The notes under the pieces are model-generated. The model saw nothing but the letters and a program-made list of their open reading frames with translations. It was not told the origin of the DNA and did no database searches. From KBS-96 sp963722585 (GTDB taxonomy: Bacteria; Acidobacteriota; Terriglobia; Bryobacterales; Bryobacteraceae), in NCBI GenBank assembly GCA_963722585.1, contig CAVRNU010000050.1, positions 56,367 through 120,366 on the forward strand: DNA of 64,000 nt. The letters are read 5' to 3'. Below are positions 34,954 to 43,692 of this stretch, one piece after another (positions within the stretch are counted from its first letter, which is position 1; each line of letters starts with the position of its first letter). The translations under genes and the position numbers were made by a program.

Positions 34954-37752
34954 TCGACACCTCCGCGTTCTCCTCCTCGCTCGCTTTCCAGTCGGCCAGC
35001 CGGAGCAGCGCCTCGAGATAGGCCAGCCCCCACCAGCCGTATTTGCGCGTCAATTTCCAAAAACGATCCGGGATGCCGCCGTCCAACCGGTGCGGCGCAT
35101 TCTCCAATCGCTCGCGCTGGCAAACGGAAATTCCTTCGAAAATGACGCATTCTGCGTTTTCATCGGGGATCACGGGAGCGAAGGGCCGGCACCGGCCGTG
35201 GTGACTGGCGATGAGATGCAGAATCAGATCGCGCGCGTCATCCTTTATCTCGTCGGACTTCTCTGCGAACAAAAGCGATAACAACTCATGGCGAAACCCA
35301 TTTGGCAGCCCAACGGATTCCTGCTTGCCCACGCGATAGTTCCCGCTCTTAGCAATGGGTTTCGGGAGATACCGCGCAGCCATGAGGTCGCCGCCGAGAA
35401 GCCAGGCCTGAAAGCGTACATCGGCCTTGCCGTAATCGTGAAACTTCGCCGCAAGCCGTAAGGAGGGCTGAAGGTCGGTCCTCAGTCCGGCAGCCATTGT
35501 TTCAACCTCGTTCTCGACATCGGCCAGATGATCTTGGAGGAAGACGCGCTCGGCGGTTGCCCTGGACTTCTTCGACTTGCGCGCTTGTAAAAGATACCCA
35601 GGCGGCTCAGGGTACTGGCTTAAATCTTTTTCGCGGAGTTGATCCAGAAATGCTTCAAGGAAGTCATACGGCCAAGGTTTTGGCGCATCCCCCATCTCCT
35701 CTAAATATGCTTTGAGCCGGTTCCTCATTTGGTCGAGCTCCGCTCCGTCATGACTCGCGTACTCGATCAGCGCTCGCAGCGCCGGAGAGCCTGGCCATCC
35801 TGGCCACTCCTTCATTACTTCGGGATGGAGCCGCAGGGTGACGCTGTTTCGAACGTCAAAAGCCGCGCGATCCCCTACATCTTTCATCGCTTGCTTCGGA
35901 ATATGGCCGAGCTCATCCCAGCCCTTGGCAGAAACGGGCAAAATGATCGTGTGCCCCGGCCTGACCTTACTTGCTTGCGTAATCAGATAACTTTCGTCCC
36001 CTTGCCAGACAAGCGCATGTCTAGGCACTCTCTGTTTCGGTTCCTCTTTTTCCTCTGTGCTCACCGGAAGATCGGATTCTCTATCGTCAGCGTCCGTTTC
36101 GCCCGCAAACCATCGCCTGAAGTAGAAATCGGCACGGGCATCGTTTCTCGGGACGATGGCGGGCAGAGTTTTACAATGTCCTCCCAAGAATCGGGATTCG
36201 CCGCGTCTAGATCGGCTCGCCAAGCAACTTGAACGTCGGGCACTCCGCGATCCGGTCCATGCAGGAACATGTCTATAAACGGATCCGGCTCGGGACAGGG
36301 GCTTGTTTGCACGAGCACATCCACATGCGCCGGTAGCAGAACAGGAGCGCCCTCGCCGCGCAGTCTCATCTCATTCGAACCGCCTGGTAACAACTGCGCC
36401 ACGGTTCGAGGCTGGCCATCGACGGCTTCAATGCCCATGTTCACTTCAGAGTTCTCGCCGCCGATGCTCTTCAACCACTCCCAAGTCTTCGCAAGCGCCT
36501 CGCCGTAAACGAAATCCGGTCCCTTCGGATTCACCTGCCACGAGCCAATTACAATCGCGCCGCGCGCCCGCTCAAGCTCGCCCAGCCGGTCCAGGCGGCC
36601 AAAGCGCTGCTGCAACGCGTCAATACTGGCGCATTCGCTCACAAGCACATCGAAATCTAGGTCCGCGCCAACTTCGAGACATTGCGTTGAAACCACGAAT
36701 GTGACTGGATCGTCCGCATGGCGTCTTTTCGGGTCCGATTTCAAGTTTTGTAGCTTGTCCCTGTAAAGATCGTCGCGGTCGACGCCCCGCATTCGCCCGA
36801 TCACAAGAATGGCGTCCTTGGCCTTATCCCGCAGCCGCTGATAGACAATCTTCGCCGTGCGCACGCGATTGACTAAGATCGCGATGCGCTTTGCCGCTGC
36901 CGCGTTTGCCAATTCGAGCGCTTGCGAAATCAGCTCGTCCGCCAGTTTGCCGAATTCGTCCTTTCTACCCTTCACCTCAATGAGGCGCGTAGGCTTCGAG
37001 GCGTGCAGCCTTTTTTTAAGCGTTTCGTCTGCACGGTCCGCATCTGTAATGCGGAAACGCTCGCCGCGAGGCCGCGCCGGCGTCGCCGTCATCTCGACAA
37101 ACCGGAACGGCGTCCGAATCGAATCCTCGGTCCAGGAAACGCCACGATATTGTTCAATCCGCTGCAACGTCTGAGCAAAGGCCAGCGAGCAATGCGCTTC
37201 GTCGAGAATGATCAGCGCGTCGTTCCCAATCAGTCCCGCATGCAAGGGCCACGAATATTCGCTCACGCCATAGCCGCGAAACAGCAGCCGCGATCCCACC
37301 TGATCGACCGTACTTGCCACGACTGTGGGTTGCAGCGGGTTCTTCACCCAGGTTTCGTCGCGGAATGCGCCACCGCGCATTTCATATACACGTATCGGAT
37401 CCTGCTCGCCAGCCATCTCGCGCAGTTTGCTTGCAACTGTTGCAAGCAAACCCGAGCCGGCTGTCTTCAGCCTGCACCGGATCTTGCACATCCGCAGGTA
37501 CGCTTCATTCACCACCACTCTGCGGTCCACCACGAAGAAAATCCTGCGCGGCACTTCAGGGCCGCGAATGGCGAGCACAAATAGTGCGATATCGATGCAA
37601 GCCGTTTTGCCGCTCGCCGTAGGCAGATCGATAACCTCGGGCCACTCGCCGGTGCACACCCTCTCAGCCAATGCCAGTTGCCATGGAAAAGGATTTCGAT
37701 TGTGCAATTCGAAGAAGAACTGCCGGAAATCGCTCGCTTGTAAATCAGCCAC
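34943..37752 (-). CDS. cas3: Cas3 helicase-nuclease (helicase then HD), apparent frameshift between domains
   Basis: The helicase half starts at a GTG (37752) with GGAGG just upstream, overlapping the end of csb2 by 8 bp. It has Walker A DLPTASGKTACIDIALF, DEAH in LIILDEAHCSLAF, VEMTATPARPRG and the QRFGRLDRLGE motif VI. The HD nuclease half is C-terminal, as is normal in type I-G: LAAKFHDYGKADVRFQAWL, GFRHELLSLLFA and HLIASHHGRCRPF. Near 36145 the frame changes after DSWEDIVKLCP. Restoring one C in a short C run joins the halves through IVPRNDARADFYFRRW. As written the protein would stop at 36061 without its nuclease. An independent HD polypeptide would need a start near 36223. Confidence 0.9.
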
Positions 37753-39286
37753 GCTGCACCTCCAAGGGGCGCAACAGCCCATAGCCCCGAAACAGGCCGC
37801 GACCCACCAGCGCCGGCCCTTCCACCGGAACGGGAAATTTCACGACGACATGCACCTGGTATCGGCACAGGCCGTCTCCGCCTTCCGTGAACTCCGGTAT
37901 CGAGCGCGCATGCCCCGCGCCCCCGAACCGTGAAACCGGCTGCACGCGCATTTCAACCGGCCTCGGTAATCCGGCCAATTCGAACGCATCGAGCAAAATA
38001 TTCTGGACATCGTTTTCGCGCCTGCGTTTTGGGTAGTGATGCAGCACGACCGGAGTCACGCTTGCCCATTCCCGAGCGGGGCCGGTCCATGTCTTGGCGC
38101 GCAAGGTTACCGGCGGATATTCGCGCTTTTCGCGCTCCAGCTTCCAGTCCCAAGCATTGCCCCTCCAGAGGTGAACCGTCTTCTCCTCGCCGTCCTCGCG
38201 AAATAGCAGCGAGCCGACCACCCGGCGCAGGACGGCATCTCTTGTTTCAAACTGTGCCTCGAATTCGCGCGGAATCGCCATCGCCAATCCCATCACATGC
38301 CCATCGGCATATTTGGCGCCTACAAACGGCAGTGGAAAGAATGCCGCATGCGGCTTGGACGTGGGGCTCCCATCAGGCCGATGGCCGCTCAGCCACTCTG
38401 GTACATTCTCGCCAGCGGCTTTCATGGCTGCATCCCGCAGCGCCGAAGTCAATTGCAGAGTTGCCTCAAGCCCCAGCACCCGGGATTCGTCCCTTCGTGT
38501 AAGCACAATCAGGTTGGAATCGAAGGGTCCGTGCGCGGGTTGTTCATCCACCTTCTGTTGGCTTACCCGTCGATAGCCTTGCCAGCGCGTCAGTGATGGC
38601 CTCGTCGCGGCGGGCTGGCCCTCGGGAAAGTGCTCCGAAAGCGCTTTTTTCACTTTGCTTTTCTCTTTCCCTCTGGCTCCTTCCAATTTCTCCGAAAGTC
38701 GCTGATAGCGCTCAATTGCCTCGCCGTTGAAGGCTTCGTGCAAGTAGGCGAGCGTCCCTGGTTCGGCCACGCGCATCGCATACTCGGAGCCCACCTCGCA
38801 TGGCTGGCAGTCCCCCTCCGCGTTCGTGACTTCGTCGGCGACCCACATCTGCACGAGCGAGGACGAATGCCCTATTCGAGTCACTTTGTCGCACAGCCGC
38901 TCCAACGCGCCCTGAAGATGTTGGGGAATGGCAGAGCTCCAGATTAGATAGACCGAATCCCGTTCCGGCCGTGTCGCTGCAAACGAACGTGGCTGACGCG
39001 CGCGAAGCGCGGCGCCGGACTGCTTGTCCAGCTTGTCATTCACCGGAACGTACGTTTCGACGAACGAGCGCGGCTGGTGATCGCTTGCGCTCACAGCAGG
39101 TGATCCCGCTCTCTCCATCCACTCCAGCGCCTGCCGCTCAAGTTCATTGCCCCGCGTTTCAAAATGTGCAGCCGCCATCGCCATGAACACGCGCCCCGGA
39201 TGGGGCGGCCATTCCGGGCTTCGCGGCTCCGCCACGTTCGCCGCCACCGAACAGCCCGTCAGATAACGAATTCCGAGCGCCGTCAT
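37745..39286 (-). CDS. csb2: Csb2, Cas5-Cas6 fusion of type I-G (crRNA processing and 5'-end capping)
   Basis: A 513-residue RAMP protein. The opening (MTALGIRYLTGCSVAANVAE, then RVFMAMAAAHFETRG) and the C-terminal Gly-rich region (GGAGHARSIPEFTEGGDGL, then ALVGRGLFRGYGLLRPL, a typical RAMP G-loop) match the GSU0054/Csb2 family. In type I-G it fuses Cas5, which binds the 5' handle, with Cas6, which cuts repeat RNA. The strong hairpin in the array repeats is its expected substrate. Its start overlaps the csb1 stop by 4 bp (ATGA). Confidence 0.9.
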   Translation of the reverse strand: MTALGIRYLTGCSVAANVAEPRSPEWPPHPGRVFMAMAAAHFETRGNELERQALEWMERAGSPAVSASDHQPRSFVETYVPVNDKLDKQSGAALRARQPRSFAATRPERDSVYLIWSSAIPQHLQGALERLCDKVTRIGHSSSLVQMWVADEVTNAEGDCQPCEVGSEYAMRVAEPGTLAYLHEAFNGEAIERYQRLSEKLEGARGKEKSKVKKALSEHFPEGQPAATRPSLTRWQGYRRVSQQKVDEQPAHGPFDSNLIVLTRRDESRVLGLEATLQLTSALRDAAMKAAGENVPEWLSGHRPDGSPTSKPHAAFFPLPFVGAKYADGHVMGLAMAIPREFEAQFETRDAVLRRVVGSLLFREDGEEKTVHLWRGNAWDWKLEREKREYPPVTLRAKTWTGPAREWASVTPVVLHHYPKRRRENDVQNILLDAFELAGLPRPVEMRVQPVSRFGGAGHARSIPEFTEGGDGLCRYQVHVVVKFPVPVEGPALVGRGLFRGYGLLRPLEVQRG

Positions 39287-40515
39287 TTTGCTTCACCCTC
39301 GCCTTTCTCCTTCGCTGCCGCTTCCTGGCTCTGCGTGATCAGGTCGATGAGCTCTTTCGAGGGCTTCAGAGTGAGCTTCTCTTCCATCCACGGCAGCTTC
39401 ATCTGCTTAGCTGCGGCGATGGCCTCATTCAGCAATGCGATTGCTTCGTCGCCCGCTAGGCGAAATTTCCGTGGCGGCTGGCCCGGTTTTTCGAGCAGTT
39501 CCCATTCGCGCTCCTCAACGGGCCACAGGTGACAGCGCGAGCGCAAGCTGGTGTTCGCTTCCGAAGCAAGCACTCCGGCACACAGCCCGAGGACAGCCAG
39601 CACGGCGCGCCCGGCATCGCTCACTTGAGAATCGTCTTTGCCATCAATCGGAAAACGCAGCTTACGCAAGGCACCAAGGGAAACAACCGTCGTCTGCTCG
39701 GCGTAGCGGAATCGAATACCGCTGTTTGCTGTCTCAAACGGAATGTTCCCGTGGTTGATTTCAGAGGGCCGAGTCTTACCAGCGCCAACCTGGAACGATC
39801 CATCTTCGTTCTGCTTTACCAGGACATTCTTGCTTGCATTGAGTGGATCGATCCGGAATCCGACACGGACGTTCATAAGATCCTTGCGTGCACCCGCCGC
39901 TTCCGCACCCATCTGCGCATCCGTGTTGCGAACAACATTCACAGCTACAATCTCCGAAACAAACGCGCGTTCAAACTTCGCGCCCAGCCCGCCCGGTTTG
40001 TCGGGCGAGCCCCACATACCAAACACAAGAGCCGTCGGACACAATTCGTAAACCGCGGTCGCGTTCCATAGATTTGAGCGGCCCCACCGCTGCGCGTATT
40101 GCGACTTTGAAAAACGTGTCCCATCCGCCAGCAGGCTGTCGCGAAGGATCGCGTCAGCGAGGCGGTGCGGCACATCGAGACTCGTCAGGTTCGGCAGTGG
40201 ATTCCGGAAGCCGCCATTCGCCTCCTGAAAATCCACTTCGATCAGCGGCAACCTCGTCCGGCCTCTTTCGATCGCCAGCTTCAGCGCCTCTTCTGCTCTG
40301 TTTGCCTGCGATTGCACCGAGTCGAGCAGGACGCAATCGACCACCTGCTCGTCCAGTGCCCGGCGCTCCGTGGCATAGACGCCTCCACTGTAGGTGGCCG
40401 GAAACACCTTGTCTCCTTCGCCACCCACCGGCTGCAGCTTCGTCACAGACCGGAAAGCCGCCGCCGATCCGGCGACAGCCGCAGTCAGCTCACTTAAATT
40501 CAAACTCTCAGCCAT
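39283..40515 (-). CDS. csb1: Csb1 (Cas7 family backbone of the type I-G complex)
   Basis: A 410-residue protein preceded by AAAGGAGT 7 bases before the ATG. The sequence matches the GSU0053/Csb1 family: LQPVGGEGDKVFPATYSGGVY, CVLLDSVQSQANRAEEAL, LTSLDVPHRLADAILRDSLL and FGMWGSPDKPGGLGAKFER. Csb1 polymerises along the crRNA spacer. It is the first large gene of the cas operon; a 40-codon mini-ORF lies 114 bp upstream on the same strand. The C-terminus is Lys/Glu-rich. Confidence 0.93.
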   Translation of the reverse strand: MAESLNLSELTAAVAGSAAAFRSVTKLQPVGGEGDKVFPATYSGGVYATERRALDEQVVDCVLLDSVQSQANRAEEALKLAIERGRTRLPLIEVDFQEANGGFRNPLPNLTSLDVPHRLADAILRDSLLADGTRFSKSQYAQRWGRSNLWNATAVYELCPTALVFGMWGSPDKPGGLGAKFERAFVSEIVAVNVVRNTDAQMGAEAAGARKDLMNVRVGFRIDPLNASKNVLVKQNEDGSFQVGAGKTRPSEINHGNIPFETANSGIRFRYAEQTTVVSLGALRKLRFPIDGKDDSQVSDAGRAVLAVLGLCAGVLASEANTSLRSRCHLWPVEEREWELLEKPGQPPRKFRLAGDEAIALLNEAIAAAKQMKLPWMEEKLTLKPSKELIDLITQSQEAAAKEKGEGEAK

Positions 40516-40569
40516 GAATCAACACTCCTTTTCTGAAAACACACGAATCGCCATCAAAGCAATAGGGGA

Positions 40570-40596
40570 GGAACACGTCGCAGGCGCGCGTGTTCC
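40570..40596 (-). promoter_or_regulatory. 8-bp inverted repeat between the mini-ORF and csb1
   Basis: GGAACACG (40570-40577) pairs perfectly with CGTGTTCC (40589-40596) across an 11-base loop in the csb1 5' leader. There is no T run, so it is not a simple terminator. It could be an mRNA hairpin or a dyad operator. Confidence 0.35.
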
Positions 40597-40629
40597 ATAG
40601 AGGCGCACGACGGCAGCCTCTTGAAAAAC

Positions 40630-40752
40630 CTACCTGATTATTGGTTTGGGAAAGCTGAACACGGACTTGCTCTCTCGCTGAGGTCGCTTCCGCAGTCGGT
40701 AGCGCGACGAGCATCCCGCGAGGTATAACAGTCGCAGTTTAGTACGGCGCAT
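40630..40752 (-). CDS. Arg/Lys-rich 40-residue mini-ORF at the head of the cas operon
   Basis: An ATG (40752-40750) follows an almost ideal AAAGGAGG with 7-base spacing. The peptide begins MRRTKLRLLYLAGCSSRYRL and ends SVFSFPKPIIR. It contains 9 Arg and 4 Lys in 40 residues and two Arg codons (CGC CGT) directly after the start. It lies between the putative cas promoter and csb1 on the same strand. I know no family for it. It may be a translated regulatory leader, or by analogy with CreT-type toxins (strong ribosome-binding site followed by tandem Arg codons) a small toxin. The Arg codons here are not the AGA type used in known CreT. Confidence 0.5.
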   Translation of the reverse strand: MRRTKLRLLYLAGCSSRYRLRKRPQRESKSVFSFPKPIIR

Positions 40753-40827
40753 CGTTTCGCCTCCTTTCGGACGGCCCCGAATCGCGCTAAAATTGAATTG
40801 ACACAAGTTTCGCGAAAGCGGGACTCT

Positions 40828-40858
40828 AGAGAACGGGTGTTGGATGCATCCGTTCTCT
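40828..40858. promoter_or_regulatory. 9-bp perfect inverted repeat upstream of the cas mini-ORF
   Basis: AGAGAACGG (40828-40836) pairs with CCGTTCTCT (40850-40858) across 13 bases that themselves hold most of a 10-bp palindrome, GGATGCATCC. It lies about 75 bp upstream of the mini-ORF start, in the expected cas promoter zone. It could be a dyad operator, or a hairpin in a transcript from either side. Confidence 0.4.
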
Positions 40859-40909
40859 TTCATAGGTTACTGAAACCAAAACCTTGCGTCAAGCAGTTTC
40901 TTGCATCCG

Positions 40910-41063
40910 AAGTGGTGTGAGTGCATACGCGGGCCTGATTGAAGCAGTAAACTTTGTAAGAGTCCTTACTCTTACTCGCAAACTTCCGCGATCCCCGATC
41001 GCGGCCTCATTGAAGCAACGATTTGGCAGCAGGCCGCGCCCCTGAAGATATTCTATTTCCGCG
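40910..41063 (+). repeat. Degenerate CRISPR-like repeats, group A (opposite in sense to the main array)
   Basis: Read on the plus strand, three decayed repeats are spaced like array repeats. At 40910-40945 only the last third is conserved (GGCCTGATTGAAGC). At 40982-41016 there is a nearly full copy with 31 of 36 positions kept and an intact GATCGCGG stem. At 41055-41063 only the first nine bases, ATTTCCGCG, remain. The intervals are 36 bp (40946-40981) and 38 bp (41017-41054), within the main array's 34-38 bp range. The first interval contains a perfect hairpin (GTAAGAGT, CCTT loop, ACTCTTAC). Confidence 0.65.
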
Positions 41064-41073
41064 TTCTCAGGCT

Positions 41074-41218
41074 GCGGAAATCACCCCATTTGTAAATTTC
41101 TGAGAGCGCTCCCTCAATGAGGCCGCGATCACGCGATCGCGGAAATCGGTCAGAGCGGTTAGGCTGTGCTGTTTACCGTCCAGCTTCAATGGGGCCGCGA
41201 CCACGTAATCGCGGAAAA
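41074..41218 (-). repeat. Degenerate CRISPR-like repeats, group B (same sense as the main array)
   Basis: Read in the main array's orientation, copies lie at 41111-41146 (33 of 36 positions conserved) and 41183-41218 (30 of 36), separated by exactly 36 bp (41147-41182). A fragment GCGGAAAT at 41074-41081 marks a third. The differences are concentrated in the loop and at the ends, while the GATCGCGG stem mostly survives. Group B faces group A, and the two meet at 41055-41081. Confidence 0.7.
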
Positions 41219-41248
41219 ATCACCTCCCCTCTCCACTACCATAAAGCG

Positions 41249-42217
41249 ATGAGATATCGCACGCTAGGAAGAACCGGCATCGAAATCAGCGAAATTGGAT
41301 ACGGCGCATGGGGTATCGGCGGGAAGCAGTGGCTGGGAAACGACGATAAACAGTCGCTTGCCGCACTCGAGCGGGCCTTTGACCTGGGTCTGAATTTTAT
41401 CGATACTGCTCTCGCCTATGGCGAAGGCCACAGCGAACGGCTGGTTGGCGAAGCCGTCAAGAAGGCCCCTGGACAGGTTTTTATCGCCACGAAAATTCCG
41501 CCGAAGAACGGCATCTGGCCCGCAAGCCCACACACGCCTATCCAAGAAGTCTTTCCCTACGACTACGTCATCGACTGCACGGACCAGAGTTTGCGAAATT
41601 TGAATTTAGGCCAGATTGACTTACAGCAGTTTCATGTCTGGACCGATGCCTGGGTCGAACGAGACGAGTGGCGGCGCGCCATTGAAGATTTGAAGCAGAC
41701 TGGGAAGGTTCGCTATGTTGGTATCTCCGTTTCCGAGCACGAGCCCGACACCGCGCTAGAAGCCTTGAAAACAGGGCTCATTGACGCAGTTCAAGTTATT
41801 TATAACATCTTCGACCAGACGCCCGAAGCCAATTTGTTTCCGCTCTGCCGCGAGATGAATCTCGGCGTTCTGGCGCGCGTTCCACTCGACGAGGGCGGCC
41901 TCACAGGAACCATCACCCCCCAGACGCAGTTCGAGCCATCCGATTTTCGCGCGGGCTATTTTCGCGGCGACCGGAAGCAACAGATTGTTGAGCATGTTGA
42001 AGCGCTAAAGCGTGATCTGGCGGGCGTGCCTGGAACTCTTCCGGAAATTGCGGTGCGCTTTTGCCTCTCTCATCCCGCAGTGACAAGTGTGATTCCTGGT
42101 ATGCGTCGCCTGAAAACCGTCGAAAGCAGCTGTGCGGTATCGGATCTGGGGCCGTTGCCGCCGGAGGTGCTCGCAATTCTCAAGAAACACGCCTGGGACC
42201 GGAATTTTTACGAATAG
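41249..42217 (+). CDS. Aldo/keto reductase
   Basis: A 322-residue TIM-barrel oxidoreductase starting MRYRTLGRTGIEISEIGYGA at 41249; longer upstream translation would run through the degenerate repeats and is discarded. Catalytic residues follow the family: Asp in NFIDTALAYGEGHSE (with Tyr), Lys in VFIATKIPP and His in LQQFHVWTDAW. The NADPH-binding end has VTSVIPGMRRLKTVESS. The substrate is unknown. Its 3' end overlaps the hisA stop by 10 bp in convergent arrangement. The ribosome-binding site is weak. Confidence 0.9.
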   Translation: MRYRTLGRTGIEISEIGYGAWGIGGKQWLGNDDKQSLAALERAFDLGLNFIDTALAYGEGHSERLVGEAVKKAPGQVFIATKIPPKNGIWPASPHTPIQEVFPYDYVIDCTDQSLRNLNLGQIDLQQFHVWTDAWVERDEWRRAIEDLKQTGKVRYVGISVSEHEPDTALEALKTGLIDAVQVIYNIFDQTPEANLFPLCREMNLGVLARVPLDEGGLTGTITPQTQFEPSDFRAGYFRGDRKQQIVEHVEALKRDLAGVPGTLPEIAVRFCLSHPAVTSVIPGMRRLKTVESSCAVSDLGPLPPEVLAILKKHAWDRNFYE

Positions 42218-42921
42218 CCGCGTGTGGCCTCAAGCTCAACTAGATCCCCGAGATTCAGCCGGCCCGTGTAAATTGCCATGCCGATAGCGCAGTGAATGCT
42301 CAGCCCTATTAAAGCGCGAACATCGTCAATCGTAGTAATGCCGCCCGCGGCGACGATTTCGTGTTTCGTGCTCTGTCTCAAACGCGCAAACCATTCGAGG
42401 TCCGTGCCCTGCATCAGGCCTTCTTTGTCGACGTAGGTGCAAAGGAAACCGCCGCAGTACGGTTCTAACTCGGCGATCACATCTTCGGCCGAAAAGTTAG
42501 TTGCCTCTTTCCACCCCTTCACGACAATTCTGCCGTCCTTGCTGTCGAGCGCAACGGTAAGCCGTTCAGCGCCGATGCTGTCGCGGAGCCGCGACAGGAA
42601 CTCGTGATTTGGTCCGGCAGCATTAAACGCTGACGTGCCTACTATTACCCGATAAGCGCCCTGCGCAACTAGTTGCTCTGCGCGCTCCACCGTCCGTACG
42701 CCGCCGCCCACACGCACTAGCGTCTTACTCGCTATCTGGGCCATCAGCCGATTGTTTGAGCCTCGGTCCATAGCGGCATCGAGATCGATCACTTGAATTT
42801 GCCGGAACGCCTTGAATTTTTCCAGCATTTCAGCGGCGCTGTCCACCTCGAGCGCCTTTTCGCGCCCTTGCACAAGCTGGACGACCTTGCCGTCCATAAG
42901 ATCGATACAGGGAATAATCAT
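42208..42921 (-). CDS. hisA: ProFAR isomerase (HisA)
   Basis: A 237-residue TIM barrel starting MIIPCIDLMDGKVVQLVQG with the catalytic Asp in beta-1 and a second acid near the C-terminal half (FLCTYVDKEGLMQG). It isomerises ProFAR to PRFAR in histidine synthesis. It is the last gene of the his operon, 6 bp after hisF, with phosphate-binding loops VRVGGGVRT and AAGGITTIDD. Confidence 0.95.
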   Translation of the reverse strand: MIIPCIDLMDGKVVQLVQGREKALEVDSAAEMLEKFKAFRQIQVIDLDAAMDRGSNNRLMAQIASKTLVRVGGGVRTVERAEQLVAQGAYRVIVGTSAFNAAGPNHEFLSRLRDSIGAERLTVALDSKDGRIVVKGWKEATNFSAEDVIAELEPYCGGFLCTYVDKEGLMQGTDLEWFARLRQSTKHEIVAAGGITTIDDVRALIGLSIHCAIGMAIYTGRLNLGDLVELEATRGYS

Positions 42922-42927
42922 GGACGT

Positions 42928-43692
42928 TTAAGCGAGCCGCACCGGGACATGAGCGTTATGAAGCGCGGCCTTCAAATCTGCCACTGTATACCTGCCGTAG
43001 TGAAACACCGAAGCGGCGAGCGCGGCATCGGCCCGGCCTTCCGTCAGCACCTCGACGAAATCGGCTGGTTTGCCGGCGCCGCCCGATGCAATCACGGGAA
43101 CCGAGGTAGCAGCGGCGACCACCCGCGTCAATCCACAATCGAATCCGGTTTGCACGCCGTCAGTGTCCATCGAAGTGAGCAGAATCTCGCCTGCTCCCAA
43201 GCTCTCGCCGCGCTGAGCCCACTCCACTGCATCAATGCCTTCATTGACGCGACCGCCTTTCGTATACACATTCCATCGCCGATCGCCACATCGCCGCGCA
43301 TCAATGGCCAGCACAACTGCTTGCGCGCCGAATTCCTCGCTCAGCTCGCGAATCAGCTCTGCGCGACGAACTGCGGCCGTGTTAACAGTCACCTTGTCCG
43401 CGCCGGAAAGCAGGATTCGGCGCGCATCTGCCACACTTCGAATGCCTCCCCCGACCGTCAAAGGGATGAACACCCGCTGGGCTGTTCGTGCTACAACATC
43501 CGCCATGGTTTCGCGGGCGTCGCTCGAAGCCGTAATGTCCAAAAATACAACCTCGTCCGCGCCCTGCGCGTTATAGCGCTCGGCAAGTTCGACCGGATCG
43601 CCCGCGTCGCGAAGACCAAGGAAATTCACGCCTTTAACCACGCGGCCGCCCGTGACATCCAGACACGGAATGATACGCTTGGCTAACATCAC
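42928..43692 (-). CDS. hisF: Imidazole glycerol phosphate synthase, cyclase subunit
   Basis: A 254-residue barrel: RIIPCLDVTGGRVVKGVNFL with the catalytic Asp, the second catalytic Asp in EILLTSMDTDGVQTGFD, and phosphate loops TVGGGIRSVADA and ASGGAGKPADF. With HisH it converts PRFAR and ammonia into IGP and AICAR. It overlaps the hisH stop by 4 bp. Confidence 0.96.
   Translation of the reverse strand: MMLAKRIIPCLDVTGGRVVKGVNFLGLRDAGDPVELAERYNAQGADEVVFLDITASSDARETMADVVARTAQRVFIPLTVGGGIRSVADARRILLSGADKVTVNTAAVRRAELIRELSEEFGAQAVVLAIDARRCGDRRWNVYTKGGRVNEGIDAVEWAQRGESLGAGEILLTSMDTDGVQTGFDCGLTRVVAAATSVPVIASGGAGKPADFVEVLTEGRADAALAASVFHYGRYTVADLKAALHNAHVPVRLA

Noticed and set aside
33944..35281. 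445-codon plus-strand frame antisense to the Cas8-like gene and cas3
   Set aside because: Antisense shadow of well-supported minus-strand cas genes; no domain, no ribosome-binding site.
41055..41081. ATTTCCGC/GCGGAAAT hairpin as an independent terminator
   Set aside because: There is no T run, and both arms equal the outer end of the CRISPR repeat, so it is better explained as the meeting point of two opposing degenerate repeat groups.
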